DNA from: Ectothiorhodospira magna
Lineage (GTDB): Bacteria > Pseudomonadota > Gammaproteobacteria > Ectothiorhodospirales > Ectothiorhodospiraceae
Direction of reading: 5' to 3'
NCBI RefSeq assembly: GCF_900110965.1
Contig: NZ_FOFO01000009.1
Coordinates: 32,747 to 96,746 of the forward strand
DNA: 64,000 nucleotides
The first letter of the stretch is position 1. The number at the start of each line of letters is the position of its first letter. Made by a program: the position numbers and the translations under genes. Positions 36,376 to 45,208 of this stretch are shown piece by piece. Under the pieces are notes generated by a model that ran no database searches, was not told the DNA's origin, and saw only the letters and a program-made list of their open reading frames with translations.

Positions 36376-37551
36376 ATGGTAAAGCGTAAAAAATCAGGTG
36401 GTTCTCTGGCAGCAGCAAGATTACATAAAAGTCAGCAGCAGCGAAAAAAAATACTGCAAAAAGCAGGGTTAGTGAGTCAAAAAAAAAATAAATTTGAACA
36501 TCAAAATTCTCATCTTAAAAGCAGAGATTCAGAGTTGCATGAAGCAAAAAATGACTGCATCCAGATGAGAAACGATCGTGTGTTCGTCAGTGTGGCCGCA
36601 TTTTGTGATCCTTGGCTACGTTTTACTCTGGAAAGTCTATTCGAGCAAGCACATTATCCAGACCGCTTGGTAGTTGGGGTAGTTGATCAGAGCTTTGATT
36701 CACAGCAAACCTGGATCAGACAACATCCTCGCGCTGATCAGATACGATATGTTCATCTAGATCCCTTACATTCAAGGGGTGTTTGTTGGGCAAGATCCTT
36801 GGTTCAGAGTTTATACGATAATGAAAGCTACTATCTGCAGATAGATTCTCATACTTGGTTTTCCAAGGATTGGGATAAAAAATTGATTCACCAAATCGAG
36901 CAGCTTGAGCAATTTAGTAATCGCCCTATACTAAGTATCTACCCGCCGCCATTTGACTTTGATGCTCATAATAAACCTTTTAAAAGGTTGCGAGATACAA
37001 ATAGTATCGGTTTTTTTGAATTCAAGAACATTGATAAATTTACCATAGAAAATATTGTCATAAGAGCCAAAGTTGCCTACCAGGGTTTACCTGATTCCAA
37101 TCATTTTTATGCGGCTCGTGGATATTATTTATCAGGCGGTTTTTTGATAACAAAAGGTCGATTTGTCCTAGATGTTCCTTATGATCCATTGTTTTATTTT
37201 CATGGGGAAGAGCAGGCGCTTGCCTTGCGTGCTTTTACTCATGGATGGGATATTTTTCATGGTCGTTACAGGGATGTTCCTTTGTACCATCTTTACAAAT
37301 CATCAGATACCGAATATGACAGTCATCACTGGCGTAAGGATCTGGAGTCAAGACGAGAAGTGAAATTTCACCAACGTCGGGAAAAGGCTATTATGCGCCT
37401 GCACCAACTCGTGCAAGGTGAGTTACCCGAACCTTATGGTCTTGGACGCCACCGAACTCTGGAGGAATACAAGGAATTGAGTGGAATCGATTATTTGAAT
37501 GGAGTTTTAAAAAACCCGGAAAAGATGAAAGTTTTTCGATCAAATTTTTGA
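36376..37551 (+). CDS. GlcNAc-transferase-family protein (PF11397-like, GT60 type)
   Basis: 391 residues. A basic N-terminal region of about 70 residues precedes the catalytic domain. That domain opens FVSVAAFCDPWLRFTLESL, carries YYLQIDSHTWFSKDWD as the metal-binding DXH-like site, and has YFHGEEQALALRAFTHGWD. This is the PF11397 pattern, whose best-known member adds GlcNAc to hydroxyproline of Skp1. Bacterial members are found with surface-glycan genes. Codon use is AT-rich and unlike the GC-rich genes to the left, suggesting a different origin. It could glycosylate a protein or a glycan; the secreted proteins nearby have Thr/Pro-rich linkers. Confidence 0.82.
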   Translation: MVKRKKSGGSLAAARLHKSQQQRKKILQKAGLVSQKKNKFEHQNSHLKSRDSELHEAKNDCIQMRNDRVFVSVAAFCDPWLRFTLESLFEQAHYPDRLVVGVVDQSFDSQQTWIRQHPRADQIRYVHLDPLHSRGVCWARSLVQSLYDNESYYLQIDSHTWFSKDWDKKLIHQIEQLEQFSNRPILSIYPPPFDFDAHNKPFKRLRDTNSIGFFEFKNIDKFTIENIVIRAKVAYQGLPDSNHFYAARGYYLSGGFLITKGRFVLDVPYDPLFYFHGEEQALALRAFTHGWDIFHGRYRDVPLYHLYKSSDTEYDSHHWRKDLESRREVKFHQRREKAIMRLHQLVQGELPEPYGLGRHRTLEEYKELSGIDYLNGVLKNPEKMKVFRSNF

Positions 37552-37614
37552 TTGAAATAAATTGTAATTAATAGTCAAAAGTTATTTTAATTTATATATA
37601 TTGGAGCATTATTA

Positions 37615-38376
37615 ATGAGTCGTTTTGTACCCTTGAGCGTAGATCGTTTTGGTGCCCTGCGTTGGTCTCGTTTTATCAACTATACTCATGTGTCTCAACT
37701 ACACCTAATGCCCTTGGCAGCGCCAGAGATCAGCAAATCATCCAGTCATTTGCCGCTGACATTTGCTCGTGATAATCAGGGTAAAGTAGGGCTATATGTG
37801 TTGACGGGATTACGCCAGGGTGTGAACCATTGCCTGGATAGTAGAATGTTGTGGCCCAGCGGGTATGTGCCAGCTTTTGCCCGCAGTTATCCATTTCGAT
37901 TGTTATCGCCGCCAGTGGGCAAGGGCGATGCAAATCAGCGAGTGGTATGTGTGGATATGGAGAGTGCATTAATAGGAGAGAAGGGGGATCTGGCCTTTTT
38001 CACGGACGGCAAGCCCAGTGAAGCGGTACAGGAGGTGATCGATTTTTTTGGTCAGATGGTAAAGCATTATGCTCTTACCGAACGTGCGGTGACTTCCTTG
38101 GATGCAGCGGGTCTGTTGTCTCCGTGGCATTTGCCGGGGACAGAAATCGCTGGATTGTTGCGTCTTGATGAAGCTAAATTGGCAAAGGTGGATAACGAAA
38201 CCCTTTTTCAGCTGCATCAGCAAGGCGCATTAGCCATTGCTTATGCTCAGGCCCTCAGTACTCAACAACTGTTCCGGCTACAAGCCTTGGCCCGTCAGCA
38301 TGACAAGCAACATCAATCGGTAGATTTGGACAGTCTGTTTAGTAACAGTTCCAACGAAGTGCTGAAGTTTAACTAG
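37615..38376 (+). CDS. SapC-family protein
   Basis: 253 residues without signal peptide or membrane span. The features of the SapC family (PF07277) are present: an early RFVPLSVDRFGALRW, LPLTFARDNQGKVGLYVLTGL, GYVPAFARSYPFRL, and a C-terminal LHQQGALAIAYAQALSTQQLFRLQ helix. The family takes its name from a gene linked to S-layer protein export in Campylobacter, but its molecular role is unclear. Here it lies upstream of type I exported proteins and their exporter, which fits a role in handling surface proteins. GGAG lies 8 bases before ATG 37615. AT-rich codon use continues from the gene before it. Confidence 0.85.
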   Translation: MSRFVPLSVDRFGALRWSRFINYTHVSQLHLMPLAAPEISKSSSHLPLTFARDNQGKVGLYVLTGLRQGVNHCLDSRMLWPSGYVPAFARSYPFRLLSPPVGKGDANQRVVCVDMESALIGEKGDLAFFTDGKPSEAVQEVIDFFGQMVKHYALTERAVTSLDAAGLLSPWHLPGTEIAGLLRLDEAKLAKVDNETLFQLHQQGALAIAYAQALSTQQLFRLQALARQHDKQHQSVDLDSLFSNSSNEVLKFN

Positions 38377-38399
38377 TTTTGATCAAGGAGGCATGATCC

Positions 38400-38657
38400 A
38401 TGGTTTCTTCCATCGTCACTGAACGTCTAAGCTGTCTGGATGCCATTCTGGCAGTAGATGTGGAAAACGTTCTCAATAGCACTGATACTGATGCCACTCG
38501 GCTGGATGAAACATCCCAAGCCCAGTTGATTGCCGCAGTTGCCCTGCTCAGTACTGCGGTTGATGCCATCAGCGATTCCTGGATAGAACAGGCCATGGCC
38601 CTGAGTACTTATGGCGAAGCCAGGGCTCTATTTGACGGCCTTGAGACCAAGCTCTGA
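38400..38657 (+). CDS. Small helical protein of unknown function
   Basis: 85 residues, acidic, rich in Ala, Leu, Ser, Thr and Asp, with no cysteine, signal peptide or membrane span. It is predicted to be all helix. A good AGGAGG lies about 10 bases before ATG 38400, and it follows the SapC-family gene by 23 bases, so it is probably co-transcribed with it. I do not recognise a family. It may be a partner or chaperone of the neighbouring proteins, but nothing shows this directly. Confidence 0.7.
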   Translation: MVSSIVTERLSCLDAILAVDVENVLNSTDTDATRLDETSQAQLIAAVALLSTAVDAISDSWIEQAMALSTYGEARALFDGLETKL

Positions 38658-39031
38658 ACATTCCCCCTGCCAGGATTTGAAGCAAAAATCCTGATTTGTG
38701 CTATACCAGTAGTTGGGGATACATTCTTCCGAATGGGTTTGATGCGGCCACTTTGTTTTTGTATCTTTTTGATATAACTTGATATTTTTCATTTTTAGGC
38801 AGTCATTCAACCGATTGTAGGGTCTGCCAACTACCCCCGCTCGAAGGCGGGATTCGGTTGCAGGCTTGAGGGAGGAGGAGAAACAGAGCGCAAGCTCTTC
38901 GCCACCAAGGCCTTTATCGAGCAGAGCCTCACGGTCCGGCGGGTGGAAGGCCTGTACTTTTTCGGCGGTTGCAATACTGTAGCCGCAATTCGTACCGCGA
39001 TTGAAATCGCACGTTTTTCTGTGGAGAGATT
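38658..39031. other. 374-base intergenic region, mixed composition
   Basis: A weak terminator-like hairpin, CAGGATTT (38671-38678) with AAATCCTG (38686-38693), follows the small gene. An AT-rich stretch runs to about 38825. A GC-rich block of about 200 bases then reaches the next start codon, with small hairpins such as CCCGC/GCGGG near 38835 and GCGAT/ATCGC near 39000. Short open frames cross it on both strands, but none looks like a known protein. It may be a 5' untranslated leader or a decayed element. Confidence 0.4.
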
Positions 39032-41578
39032 ATGATCCAACCTACATCCTACGAACAGTTCATGCTTGAACTGATCAACCGGGCCAGAGAGAACCCTTTG
39101 GGTGAGGCGCAGTTGCACAGCATTGATCTGAACCAGGGGCTTTCACCTGGTCAAATTTCTTCTGGTGCTAAGCAACCTTTGGTCATGAACCCATTGCTGA
39201 TTGAGGCTTCCCGTTACCACAGCGACTGGATGTTGCAGACGAATACCTTTTCCCATACCGGGGCCAGTGGATCGTCACCAGGAGATCGCATGGCACAATT
39301 TGGCTACGAATTTATCCCGCCCTGGATGTGGGGAGAAAATGTAGCATGGCAGGGTACCACTGGTGCATTGCCCACGGACTTGACGGGATATATCCTGGAT
39401 CATCATGAAGGGTTATTTCTGAGTCCGGGACATCGTGAAAATATTTTGAAGGAAGATTTTAAGGAAATAGGAATAGGCCACTCTCTGGGTAATTTTACTC
39501 AAGGTGCCTCAACCTACAGCGCGTCTATGGTGACCCAGAAATATGCTCTGTCGGGTCCCAACGTTTTTCTTAGTGGCGTAGTTTTCCAAGACTTGGATTC
39601 AAATCAATTTTATACGCCAGGTGAAGGACTTGAAAATGTCACTATTTCCTTGCCGGAGTTGGGCCTTGAAACCCAAACATGGGCCTCTGGTGGTTATCAG
39701 TTAGTAGTGCCCCAAGGTTCTCATCAGGTAATAGTTTCCGGTGAAAAGCTGCCCGCAGCCTTCACAAAAACCGTAACAGTAGAGGATAGTAACGTGAAAC
39801 TCGATTTTATGGCGGATGAGTTATTCTTACCTGTCGATTATAGTTGGGATGATTTTGACTGGGATGATTTTGATGACTGGGACGACGACGACTTGGGATG
39901 GAATGATCCTTACTTGCCCCAAACCAGCGATCATTTTACATTGTACGATTCCAATGCTCAAACACCAAAGGATTTGTTGGATCAGATCTCGAGCAATTTG
40001 AATGGCATAGAAATTGTTGCTGGTAGTGTTAATTATATTGGCGCAGATCGTGCTGTATCGTTTTTTGATAACATTAATTTTGGTCCAGATGTGTTTATGG
40101 ACAAGCCTGGTATTCTGCTCAGTAGTGGAATTGCCGCACCACCTTTGACTAATACCGAAACAGGCTACAGTGTAAACAACAATATGCCAGGTGATTCAGA
40201 TTTTGATGCCTTGGCTACTGCAGCCTTTCCTGGTGCAGGCAAGACCTACGATGCTGCAATTCTTGAATTTTCCTTCAAGGTGACCAACCCTGGAGTGCAG
40301 TCGATTTCTTTTGATATCATTTTTGGCTCGGATGAATATCCAGAATTCATGGATAGTTCTTTCGTAGATATTGCAGCGGTCTTGGTGAATGGAAAGAATT
40401 ATGCCCTGTTCGATGGGGATCCAACCAAGCCACTGAGTATCATCGGTGCCAATGTGGAGGGAGGCAGCTTCCTGAATAATGATATCCAGAGCGGGATGGG
40501 GCAGAAATCGCCTTACAGCATAGAGTATGATGGTATCAGTCCACGTCTTTCTATCAACATTCCACTAGATGATGATCAGGAAGTTTATGACGTGCGTATC
40601 GGTGTTGCAGATACCGGCGATAATATTCTTGATTCCGGTCTGTTTGTAAGTAATTTCTCCACTAATCTGTTCAGATTGGATGGTCTTCAGGTACAGAGGC
40701 AGGCTCCCCCCGAGGGCGGATTTGTTGGTCCTGCAGGTCCTGATACGGCAACACAGTTTTACAGTGGTGGAGGAGATACGATATTTGAGGGCAGTACAGC
40801 GCCGGATATCTACGACCTTCAGGCGGGTGGTAGTAACACCATTCAGGGTACCGCAAAGCAGCTGCATGCCGATAGTATTATCGGTTTTGACACCAATGAC
40901 ACACTCAAGGTTTTCGACAGCACGTTCACCAAAGACGATCTGACGGTGATTCTGGACGTGGCCATTCTTGAGTTTGACTCTACGGGAGATAACAAAAAGG
41001 ATACATTGATTATTCTGCAGGGTGATTTCCAGGACGCCACATTCCATGTGGAAGCCTTCGATCAGGGAACCCAGTTGACCTTTGACGTAGATCAGCCCCC
41101 TGATACCCCGGAGTATGCAGGAGCCTTCATGGGCGCCCTGGCAGGCGATGATGTGGTGCTGAATGCAGTGCTTACCAACGTGTTCAGTGGTATTCTCGGG
41201 CGAATGCTGGATGTTGATGCCAATAACGAAATTCAGGCCACGCCAGTGTTCAATACCTTGGTGAAGGTATTTACCTTCATTGCCACACCAGTAGACCAAA
41301 GACCCGCCAATCCATTTGCTTATACTGACGCTGAAGTGAATGCGATTCATGAACAGCTCAAAGCCAGCAAGGCAGGTGGTACCGACAGCATCAATGCTGC
41401 ATTCCTGAGCAGCAGCGCCAACTTCATGGATGCCCTGTATGATGTTCTGAATCTTGCTGCAGATACAGATCCAGACGCCATGCCGTCATTGTTTGCTGAT
41501 GGATTGGACTGGATGAATCTGGAAGATCAGGCAATCGACGTGGCACCACTTGTTTTCACGGAGAGCACTTTGGTCTAA
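39032..41578 (+). CDS. CAP/SCP-domain and choice-of-anchor-L secreted protein
   Basis: 848 residues with no Sec signal peptide. Residues 6-170 form a CAP/SCP domain: YEQFMLELINRARENP, SRYHSDWML, MWGENVAW and SPGHRENIL. A SdrD-like segment with VVFQDLDSNQFYTPGEGLENV follows. An extremely Asp/Trp-rich linker (about 268-292) comes next, then a choice-of-anchor-L-type domain (about 300-555) with FGSDEYPEFMDSSFVDIAAV. The last roughly 320 residues are identical to those of the protein at 42235-45117. The lack of a signal peptide, the acidic make-up and the exporter genes 3.7 kb downstream suggest type I secretion through a C-terminal signal. Export and the CAP function are inferred. Confidence 0.88.
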   Translation: MIQPTSYEQFMLELINRARENPLGEAQLHSIDLNQGLSPGQISSGAKQPLVMNPLLIEASRYHSDWMLQTNTFSHTGASGSSPGDRMAQFGYEFIPPWMWGENVAWQGTTGALPTDLTGYILDHHEGLFLSPGHRENILKEDFKEIGIGHSLGNFTQGASTYSASMVTQKYALSGPNVFLSGVVFQDLDSNQFYTPGEGLENVTISLPELGLETQTWASGGYQLVVPQGSHQVIVSGEKLPAAFTKTVTVEDSNVKLDFMADELFLPVDYSWDDFDWDDFDDWDDDDLGWNDPYLPQTSDHFTLYDSNAQTPKDLLDQISSNLNGIEIVAGSVNYIGADRAVSFFDNINFGPDVFMDKPGILLSSGIAAPPLTNTETGYSVNNNMPGDSDFDALATAAFPGAGKTYDAAILEFSFKVTNPGVQSISFDIIFGSDEYPEFMDSSFVDIAAVLVNGKNYALFDGDPTKPLSIIGANVEGGSFLNNDIQSGMGQKSPYSIEYDGISPRLSINIPLDDDQEVYDVRIGVADTGDNILDSGLFVSNFSTNLFRLDGLQVQRQAPPEGGFVGPAGPDTATQFYSGGGDTIFEGSTAPDIYDLQAGGSNTIQGTAKQLHADSIIGFDTNDTLKVFDSTFTKDDLTVILDVAILEFDSTGDNKKDTLIILQGDFQDATFHVEAFDQGTQLTFDVDQPPDTPEYAGAFMGALAGDDVVLNAVLTNVFSGILGRMLDVDANNEIQATPVFNTLVKVFTFIATPVDQRPANPFAYTDAEVNAIHEQLKASKAGGTDSINAAFLSSSANFMDALYDVLNLAADTDPDAMPSLFADGLDWMNLEDQAIDVAPLVFTESTLV
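39836..39910 (+). repeat. Asp/Trp-rich low-complexity linker
   Basis: Near-repeats of a TGGGATGATTTTGA-like unit encode WDDFDWDDFDDWDDDDLGW inside the CAP-domain protein. The run lies between the CAP half and the shared half, and may act as a flexible, calcium-binding or strongly hydrated spacer. Confidence 0.6.
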
Positions 41579-41669
41579 AAGCCCTTATCAATGCCGGTGC
41601 CCAATGCCGGCGTTGAACCATCGCAGTGAACCTGAATCCCCGTCTGGTTTAACCAGACGGGGATTTTTA
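40592..41669 (+). repeat. Near-identical 1,078-bp block, copy 1
   Basis: Read base by base, this block matches 44131-45208 with a constant offset of 3,539 and one mismatch (41650 T versus 45189 A, in the terminator loop). It covers the last roughly 329 codons of the CAP-domain gene, the stop codon, 60 bases of spacer and the terminator. Immediately upstream the two genes remain homologous but carry many substitutions, so the boundary is sharp. Confidence 0.93.
41638..41669 (+). terminator. Rho-independent terminator after the CAP-domain gene
   Basis: CCCCGTCTGG pairs with CCAGACGGGG around TTTAA and is followed by ATTTTTA. An almost identical terminator follows the paralogous gene at 45177-45208. 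Confidence 0.9.
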
Positions 41670-42234
41670 TGACTAAAATAAATTTTTTATAGATAATCGC
41701 TGTGTCGGTATTTTCTGTGCCCAGGGTATTTTTTTATTTTTCGTTATTGCTTATAATAAAAGTATTGTTTGGGTAAGTAGTAGGGAAGCTGGCATGAGGA
41801 TGCAAAGTAAACACTGGCGTCAAAAATTGGTATCCAATAACTTGGCGCCAGAGACGTGGGGTCTTGCTTGTTCAAGACCCTGTTGTCGTGCCCGCCGCAT
41901 GGTAGATATTTTCCGTTTGCTCCCCTCCTTTTGGCCGTATCTTTACGCATTCGTTTTTGTATACCTTATACCTCCTAATTTTTTTAGCGCCTGCTGGCGA
42001 GGCGTCAGCCTGCGCATGATTTTTGATGCTATACCCGTATTCTTGGTAGAACCTTAAGGTTTTATCATGTCGCAATAGATGGGAAAAGATCTGTAACGTA
42101 ATCAAATTTGCAAAACTATAAAGTCTTGATTGTTGTTATTAAAAGTGAGGAAAAATTAAAAAAATAACATTTCAATTAATTACTAATTTTTACTAAATTT
42201 TGACACAGTAACGCTAAAAAGTGGAGTGTTAATC
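41670..42234. other. 565-base AT-rich intergenic region
   Basis: No convincing gene was found. A frame at 41794-42057 has a possible ribosome-binding site but encodes an unlikely Trp/Cys/Arg-rich peptide. A perfect 12-base palindrome AACCTTAAGGTT lies at 42050-42061. The last 170 bases are very AT-rich and should hold the promoter of the next gene; TTGACA occurs at 42199-42204 without a good -10. GGAG lies 8 bases before ATG 42235. Confidence 0.4.
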
Positions 42235-45117
42235 ATGACGCAAATAAAAAATTTGACTGGTGATTTTGGCATGCAAGATGCGGGTAATTCTCGTTGGGAT
42301 GCTATGGTGCTTCCCCCTTTGCCTGTTTCAGGTCAGGGGTCTGTTGGTTTTGATAGTGATACGCGAGACTGGTTTCGTTTTACTTCTCCGATTGATGGGT
42401 TTGTGAAAATTGAACTTGCTGATCTTAACGCAAATCTTGATTTATCAATAACTAGTTCTAATGGTAGTATTTTAGCTTCTTCAAATCATGGAGGAATAAC
42501 GACTGAAGTTATTCAGCATCCGGTTAGGCAAGGTGTTGATTATCTAGTTCTTGTGCAACCTGGGGAATCAGGTGCAAAGTCAACGTATACCTTGAATTTT
42601 GGTCTTGATGGCGTGACATGGATTCCTGGTTTTGACTTTTTTTCTATGCAAGATGCTGGAAATTCTCGTTGGGATGCTATGGCGCTGCCGCCTTTTCCTG
42701 TCGTAGGAACAGGTAGTGTCGGTTTTGGAGGTGATTCAAGAGATTGGTATTCATTCACTGCACCCCATGATGGTTTTATTTTTATTAATTTATCAGGAAT
42801 GAATGAAAATCTTGACTTAACGTTAACAAATAGTAATGGATCTACACTGAAAACATCAAATTTTGGTGGTACGACAGATGAACAAATTGCTCATTATGTT
42901 GTAAGTGGTTCAAAATATCATATTGTGGTCGAGCCTCAAGGTGGAGCACGATCCCATTACACTCTTGAAGTAAAGATGGAAGGTCAGGAGTATTCTAATT
43001 CACCACCTGTTGCTAATAATGATTTTGCCACAACGGATATTGGAAAAGCTGTTTCCATCAATGTTCTGGCAAACGATGTTGATCCTGATGGAGACACTCT
43101 CAGTATCCTCTCTTTTACAACGCCGTCCCATGGCCATGTGTCTGGATTAACTCCATTTGCTCCCCTTACTTATACGCCTATGCAGGGGTTTTCAGGAAAA
43201 GACAGCTTTACCTACACCGTATCTGATGGTAAAGGCGGCATATCCACGGCGACAGTAGAGGTGGCTGTGGGCAAAGATACTACCAGTCCAACACCGACAG
43301 AGGCCCCCACAGAGGCCCCCACAGAAGCACCGACAGAAGCCCCGACAGAGGCCCCGACAGAGGCCCCGACAGAGGCCCCGACAGAGGCCCCGACAGAGGC
43401 CCCGACAGAGGCCCCGACAGAAGCCCCGACAGAGGCCCCGACAGATGCTCCGACAGAGGCCCCCGCCAGCCCATTTAAGCTATACAATTCAAGTAATAAC
43501 ATACCAATGGATTTGGTCAATCAAATTGCAAGCAATTTGACAGGGATTGAGATTATCCCAGGTAGTGCCAATTACATTGGTGCTAACACTGCAGTGTCAT
43601 TCTTTGATAGCATTGATTTTGGTCCAGATGTGTTTATGGACAAGCCTGGTATTTTGCTCAGCAGTGGAAGCGCTGCGCCACCTTTGACCAATACCGAGAC
43701 AGGTTACAGTGTAGATAATAATATGCCAGGTGATTCAGGCTTTGATGCCTTGGCTACTGCGGCCTTTCCTGGTGCAGGCAAGACCTACGATGCTGCAATT
43801 CTTGAATTTTCCTTCAAGGTGACCAATCCCGCAGTCCAGTCGATCTCCTTTGATATCATTTTTGGCTCGGATGAATATCCAGAATTCATGGATAGTTCTT
43901 TCGTAGATATTGCGGCGGTCTTGGTGAATGGAAAGAATTATGCCCTGTTCGATGGGGATCCAACCAAGCCACTGAGTATCATCGGTGCCAATGTGGAGGG
44001 AGGTAGTTTCCTGGATAATAATGTCCAGAATTGGATGGGGCAAAAACCAACTTACAGCATAGAGTATGACGGTATCAGTCCGCGTCTTTCCATTAATATT
44101 CCACTGGATGATGATCAAGAAACTTATGATGTGCGTATCGGTGTTGCAGATACCGGCGATAATATTCTTGATTCCGGTCTGTTTGTAAGTAATTTCTCCA
44201 CTAATCTGTTCAGATTGGATGGTCTTCAGGTACAGAGGCAGGCTCCCCCCGAGGGCGGATTTGTTGGTCCTGCAGGTCCTGATACGGCAACACAGTTTTA
44301 CAGTGGTGGAGGAGATACGATATTTGAGGGCAGTACAGCGCCGGATATCTACGACCTTCAGGCGGGTGGTAGTAACACCATTCAGGGTACCGCAAAGCAG
44401 CTGCATGCCGATAGTATTATCGGTTTTGACACCAATGACACACTCAAGGTTTTCGACAGCACGTTCACCAAAGACGATCTGACGGTGATTCTGGACGTGG
44501 CCATTCTTGAGTTTGACTCTACGGGAGATAACAAAAAGGATACATTGATTATTCTGCAGGGTGATTTCCAGGACGCCACATTCCATGTGGAAGCCTTCGA
44601 TCAGGGAACCCAGTTGACCTTTGACGTAGATCAGCCCCCTGATACCCCGGAGTATGCAGGAGCCTTCATGGGCGCCCTGGCAGGCGATGATGTGGTGCTG
44701 AATGCAGTGCTTACCAACGTGTTCAGTGGTATTCTCGGGCGAATGCTGGATGTTGATGCCAATAACGAAATTCAGGCCACGCCAGTGTTCAATACCTTGG
44801 TGAAGGTATTTACCTTCATTGCCACACCAGTAGACCAAAGACCCGCCAATCCATTTGCTTATACTGACGCTGAAGTGAATGCGATTCATGAACAGCTCAA
44901 AGCCAGCAAGGCAGGTGGTACCGACAGCATCAATGCTGCATTCCTGAGCAGCAGCGCCAACTTCATGGATGCCCTGTATGATGTTCTGAATCTTGCTGCA
45001 GATACAGATCCAGACGCCATGCCGTCATTGTTTGCTGATGGATTGGACTGGATGAATCTGGAAGATCAGGCAATCGACGTGGCACCACTTGTTTTCACGG
45101 AGAGCACTTTGGTCTAA
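42235..45117 (+). CDS. Modular secreted protein: PPC-like repeats, cadherin-like domain, PTEAP linker, choice-of-anchor-L
   Basis: About 960 residues, no Sec signal. Two tandem PPC-like domains (about 5-125 and 140-260) each begin MQDAGNSRWDAM and contain SVGF and RDW, so they arose by internal duplication. A cadherin/Big-type domain (about 263-345) has PPVANNDFATT, NVLANDVDPDGDTLS and DSFTYTVSDGKGG. Fourteen four-residue TEAP-type repeats (355-410) form a rigid linker. A choice-of-anchor-L domain with FGSDEYPEFMDSS and the C-terminal module shared with the 39032-41578 protein follow. It is a probable type I secretion substrate and surface protein. ATG 42235 is preferred over GTG 42226 because of GGAG 8 bases upstream. 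Confidence 0.88.
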   Translation: MTQIKNLTGDFGMQDAGNSRWDAMVLPPLPVSGQGSVGFDSDTRDWFRFTSPIDGFVKIELADLNANLDLSITSSNGSILASSNHGGITTEVIQHPVRQGVDYLVLVQPGESGAKSTYTLNFGLDGVTWIPGFDFFSMQDAGNSRWDAMALPPFPVVGTGSVGFGGDSRDWYSFTAPHDGFIFINLSGMNENLDLTLTNSNGSTLKTSNFGGTTDEQIAHYVVSGSKYHIVVEPQGGARSHYTLEVKMEGQEYSNSPPVANNDFATTDIGKAVSINVLANDVDPDGDTLSILSFTTPSHGHVSGLTPFAPLTYTPMQGFSGKDSFTYTVSDGKGGISTATVEVAVGKDTTSPTPTEAPTEAPTEAPTEAPTEAPTEAPTEAPTEAPTEAPTEAPTEAPTEAPTDAPTEAPASPFKLYNSSNNIPMDLVNQIASNLTGIEIIPGSANYIGANTAVSFFDSIDFGPDVFMDKPGILLSSGSAAPPLTNTETGYSVDNNMPGDSGFDALATAAFPGAGKTYDAAILEFSFKVTNPAVQSISFDIIFGSDEYPEFMDSSFVDIAAVLVNGKNYALFDGDPTKPLSIIGANVEGGSFLDNNVQNWMGQKPTYSIEYDGISPRLSINIPLDDDQETYDVRIGVADTGDNILDSGLFVSNFSTNLFRLDGLQVQRQAPPEGGFVGPAGPDTATQFYSGGGDTIFEGSTAPDIYDLQAGGSNTIQGTAKQLHADSIIGFDTNDTLKVFDSTFTKDDLTVILDVAILEFDSTGDNKKDTLIILQGDFQDATFHVEAFDQGTQLTFDVDQPPDTPEYAGAFMGALAGDDVVLNAVLTNVFSGILGRMLDVDANNEIQATPVFNTLVKVFTFIATPVDQRPANPFAYTDAEVNAIHEQLKASKAGGTDSINAAFLSSSANFMDALYDVLNLAADTDPDAMPSLFADGLDWMNLEDQAIDVAPLVFTESTLV
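43297..43464 (+). repeat. Fourteen tandem 12-bp repeats encoding (TEAP)n
   Basis: Units of ACA-GAG/GAA-GCC-CC(G/C), exactly 12 bases each, run without interruption for 168 bases; unit 13 encodes TDAP. The array keeps frame, so changes in copy number would only alter linker length. The antisense frame also stays open (repeating VGAS) but is not a gene. Confidence 0.95.
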
Positions 45118-45208
45118 AAGCCCTTATCAATGCCGGTGCCCAATGCCGGCGTTGAACCATCGCAGTGAACCTGAATCCCCGTCTGGTTAAACCAGACGGG
45201 GATTTTTA
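44131..45208 (+). repeat. Near-identical 1,078-bp block, copy 2
   Basis: Partner of 40592-41669, with a single difference at 45189 in the terminator loop. It covers the C-terminal module of the 42235-45117 gene and its terminator. The last mismatch on the left is 44130 (T) against 40591 (C). Confidence 0.93.
45177..45208 (+). terminator. Rho-independent terminator after the modular exoprotein gene
   Basis: The same CCCCGTCTGG/CCAGACGGGG stem as at 41638, loop TTAAA, followed by ATTTTTA. It separates the substrate gene from the exporter genes, which start 30 to 85 bases later. Confidence 0.9.

Noticed and set aside
38831..39118. 95-codon minus-strand frame crossing the start of the CAP-domain gene.
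   Set aside because: It overlaps the opposing gene start, has no ribosome-binding site that could be supported and matches nothing recognised.
41794..42057. 87-codon frame with a possible ribosome-binding site between the two exoprotein genes.
   Set aside because: The translation is rich in Trp, Cys, Arg and Phe without any recognisable pattern, and lies where a promoter is expected.
43297..43464. Short regular repeats considered as a CRISPR-like or regulatory array.
   Set aside because: Units are 12 bp, contiguous and in frame, with no spacers; they encode a protein linker.
43212..43520. Antisense frame encoding VGAS repeats.
   Set aside because: Product of reading the 12-bp TEAP repeats backwards; no start signal.
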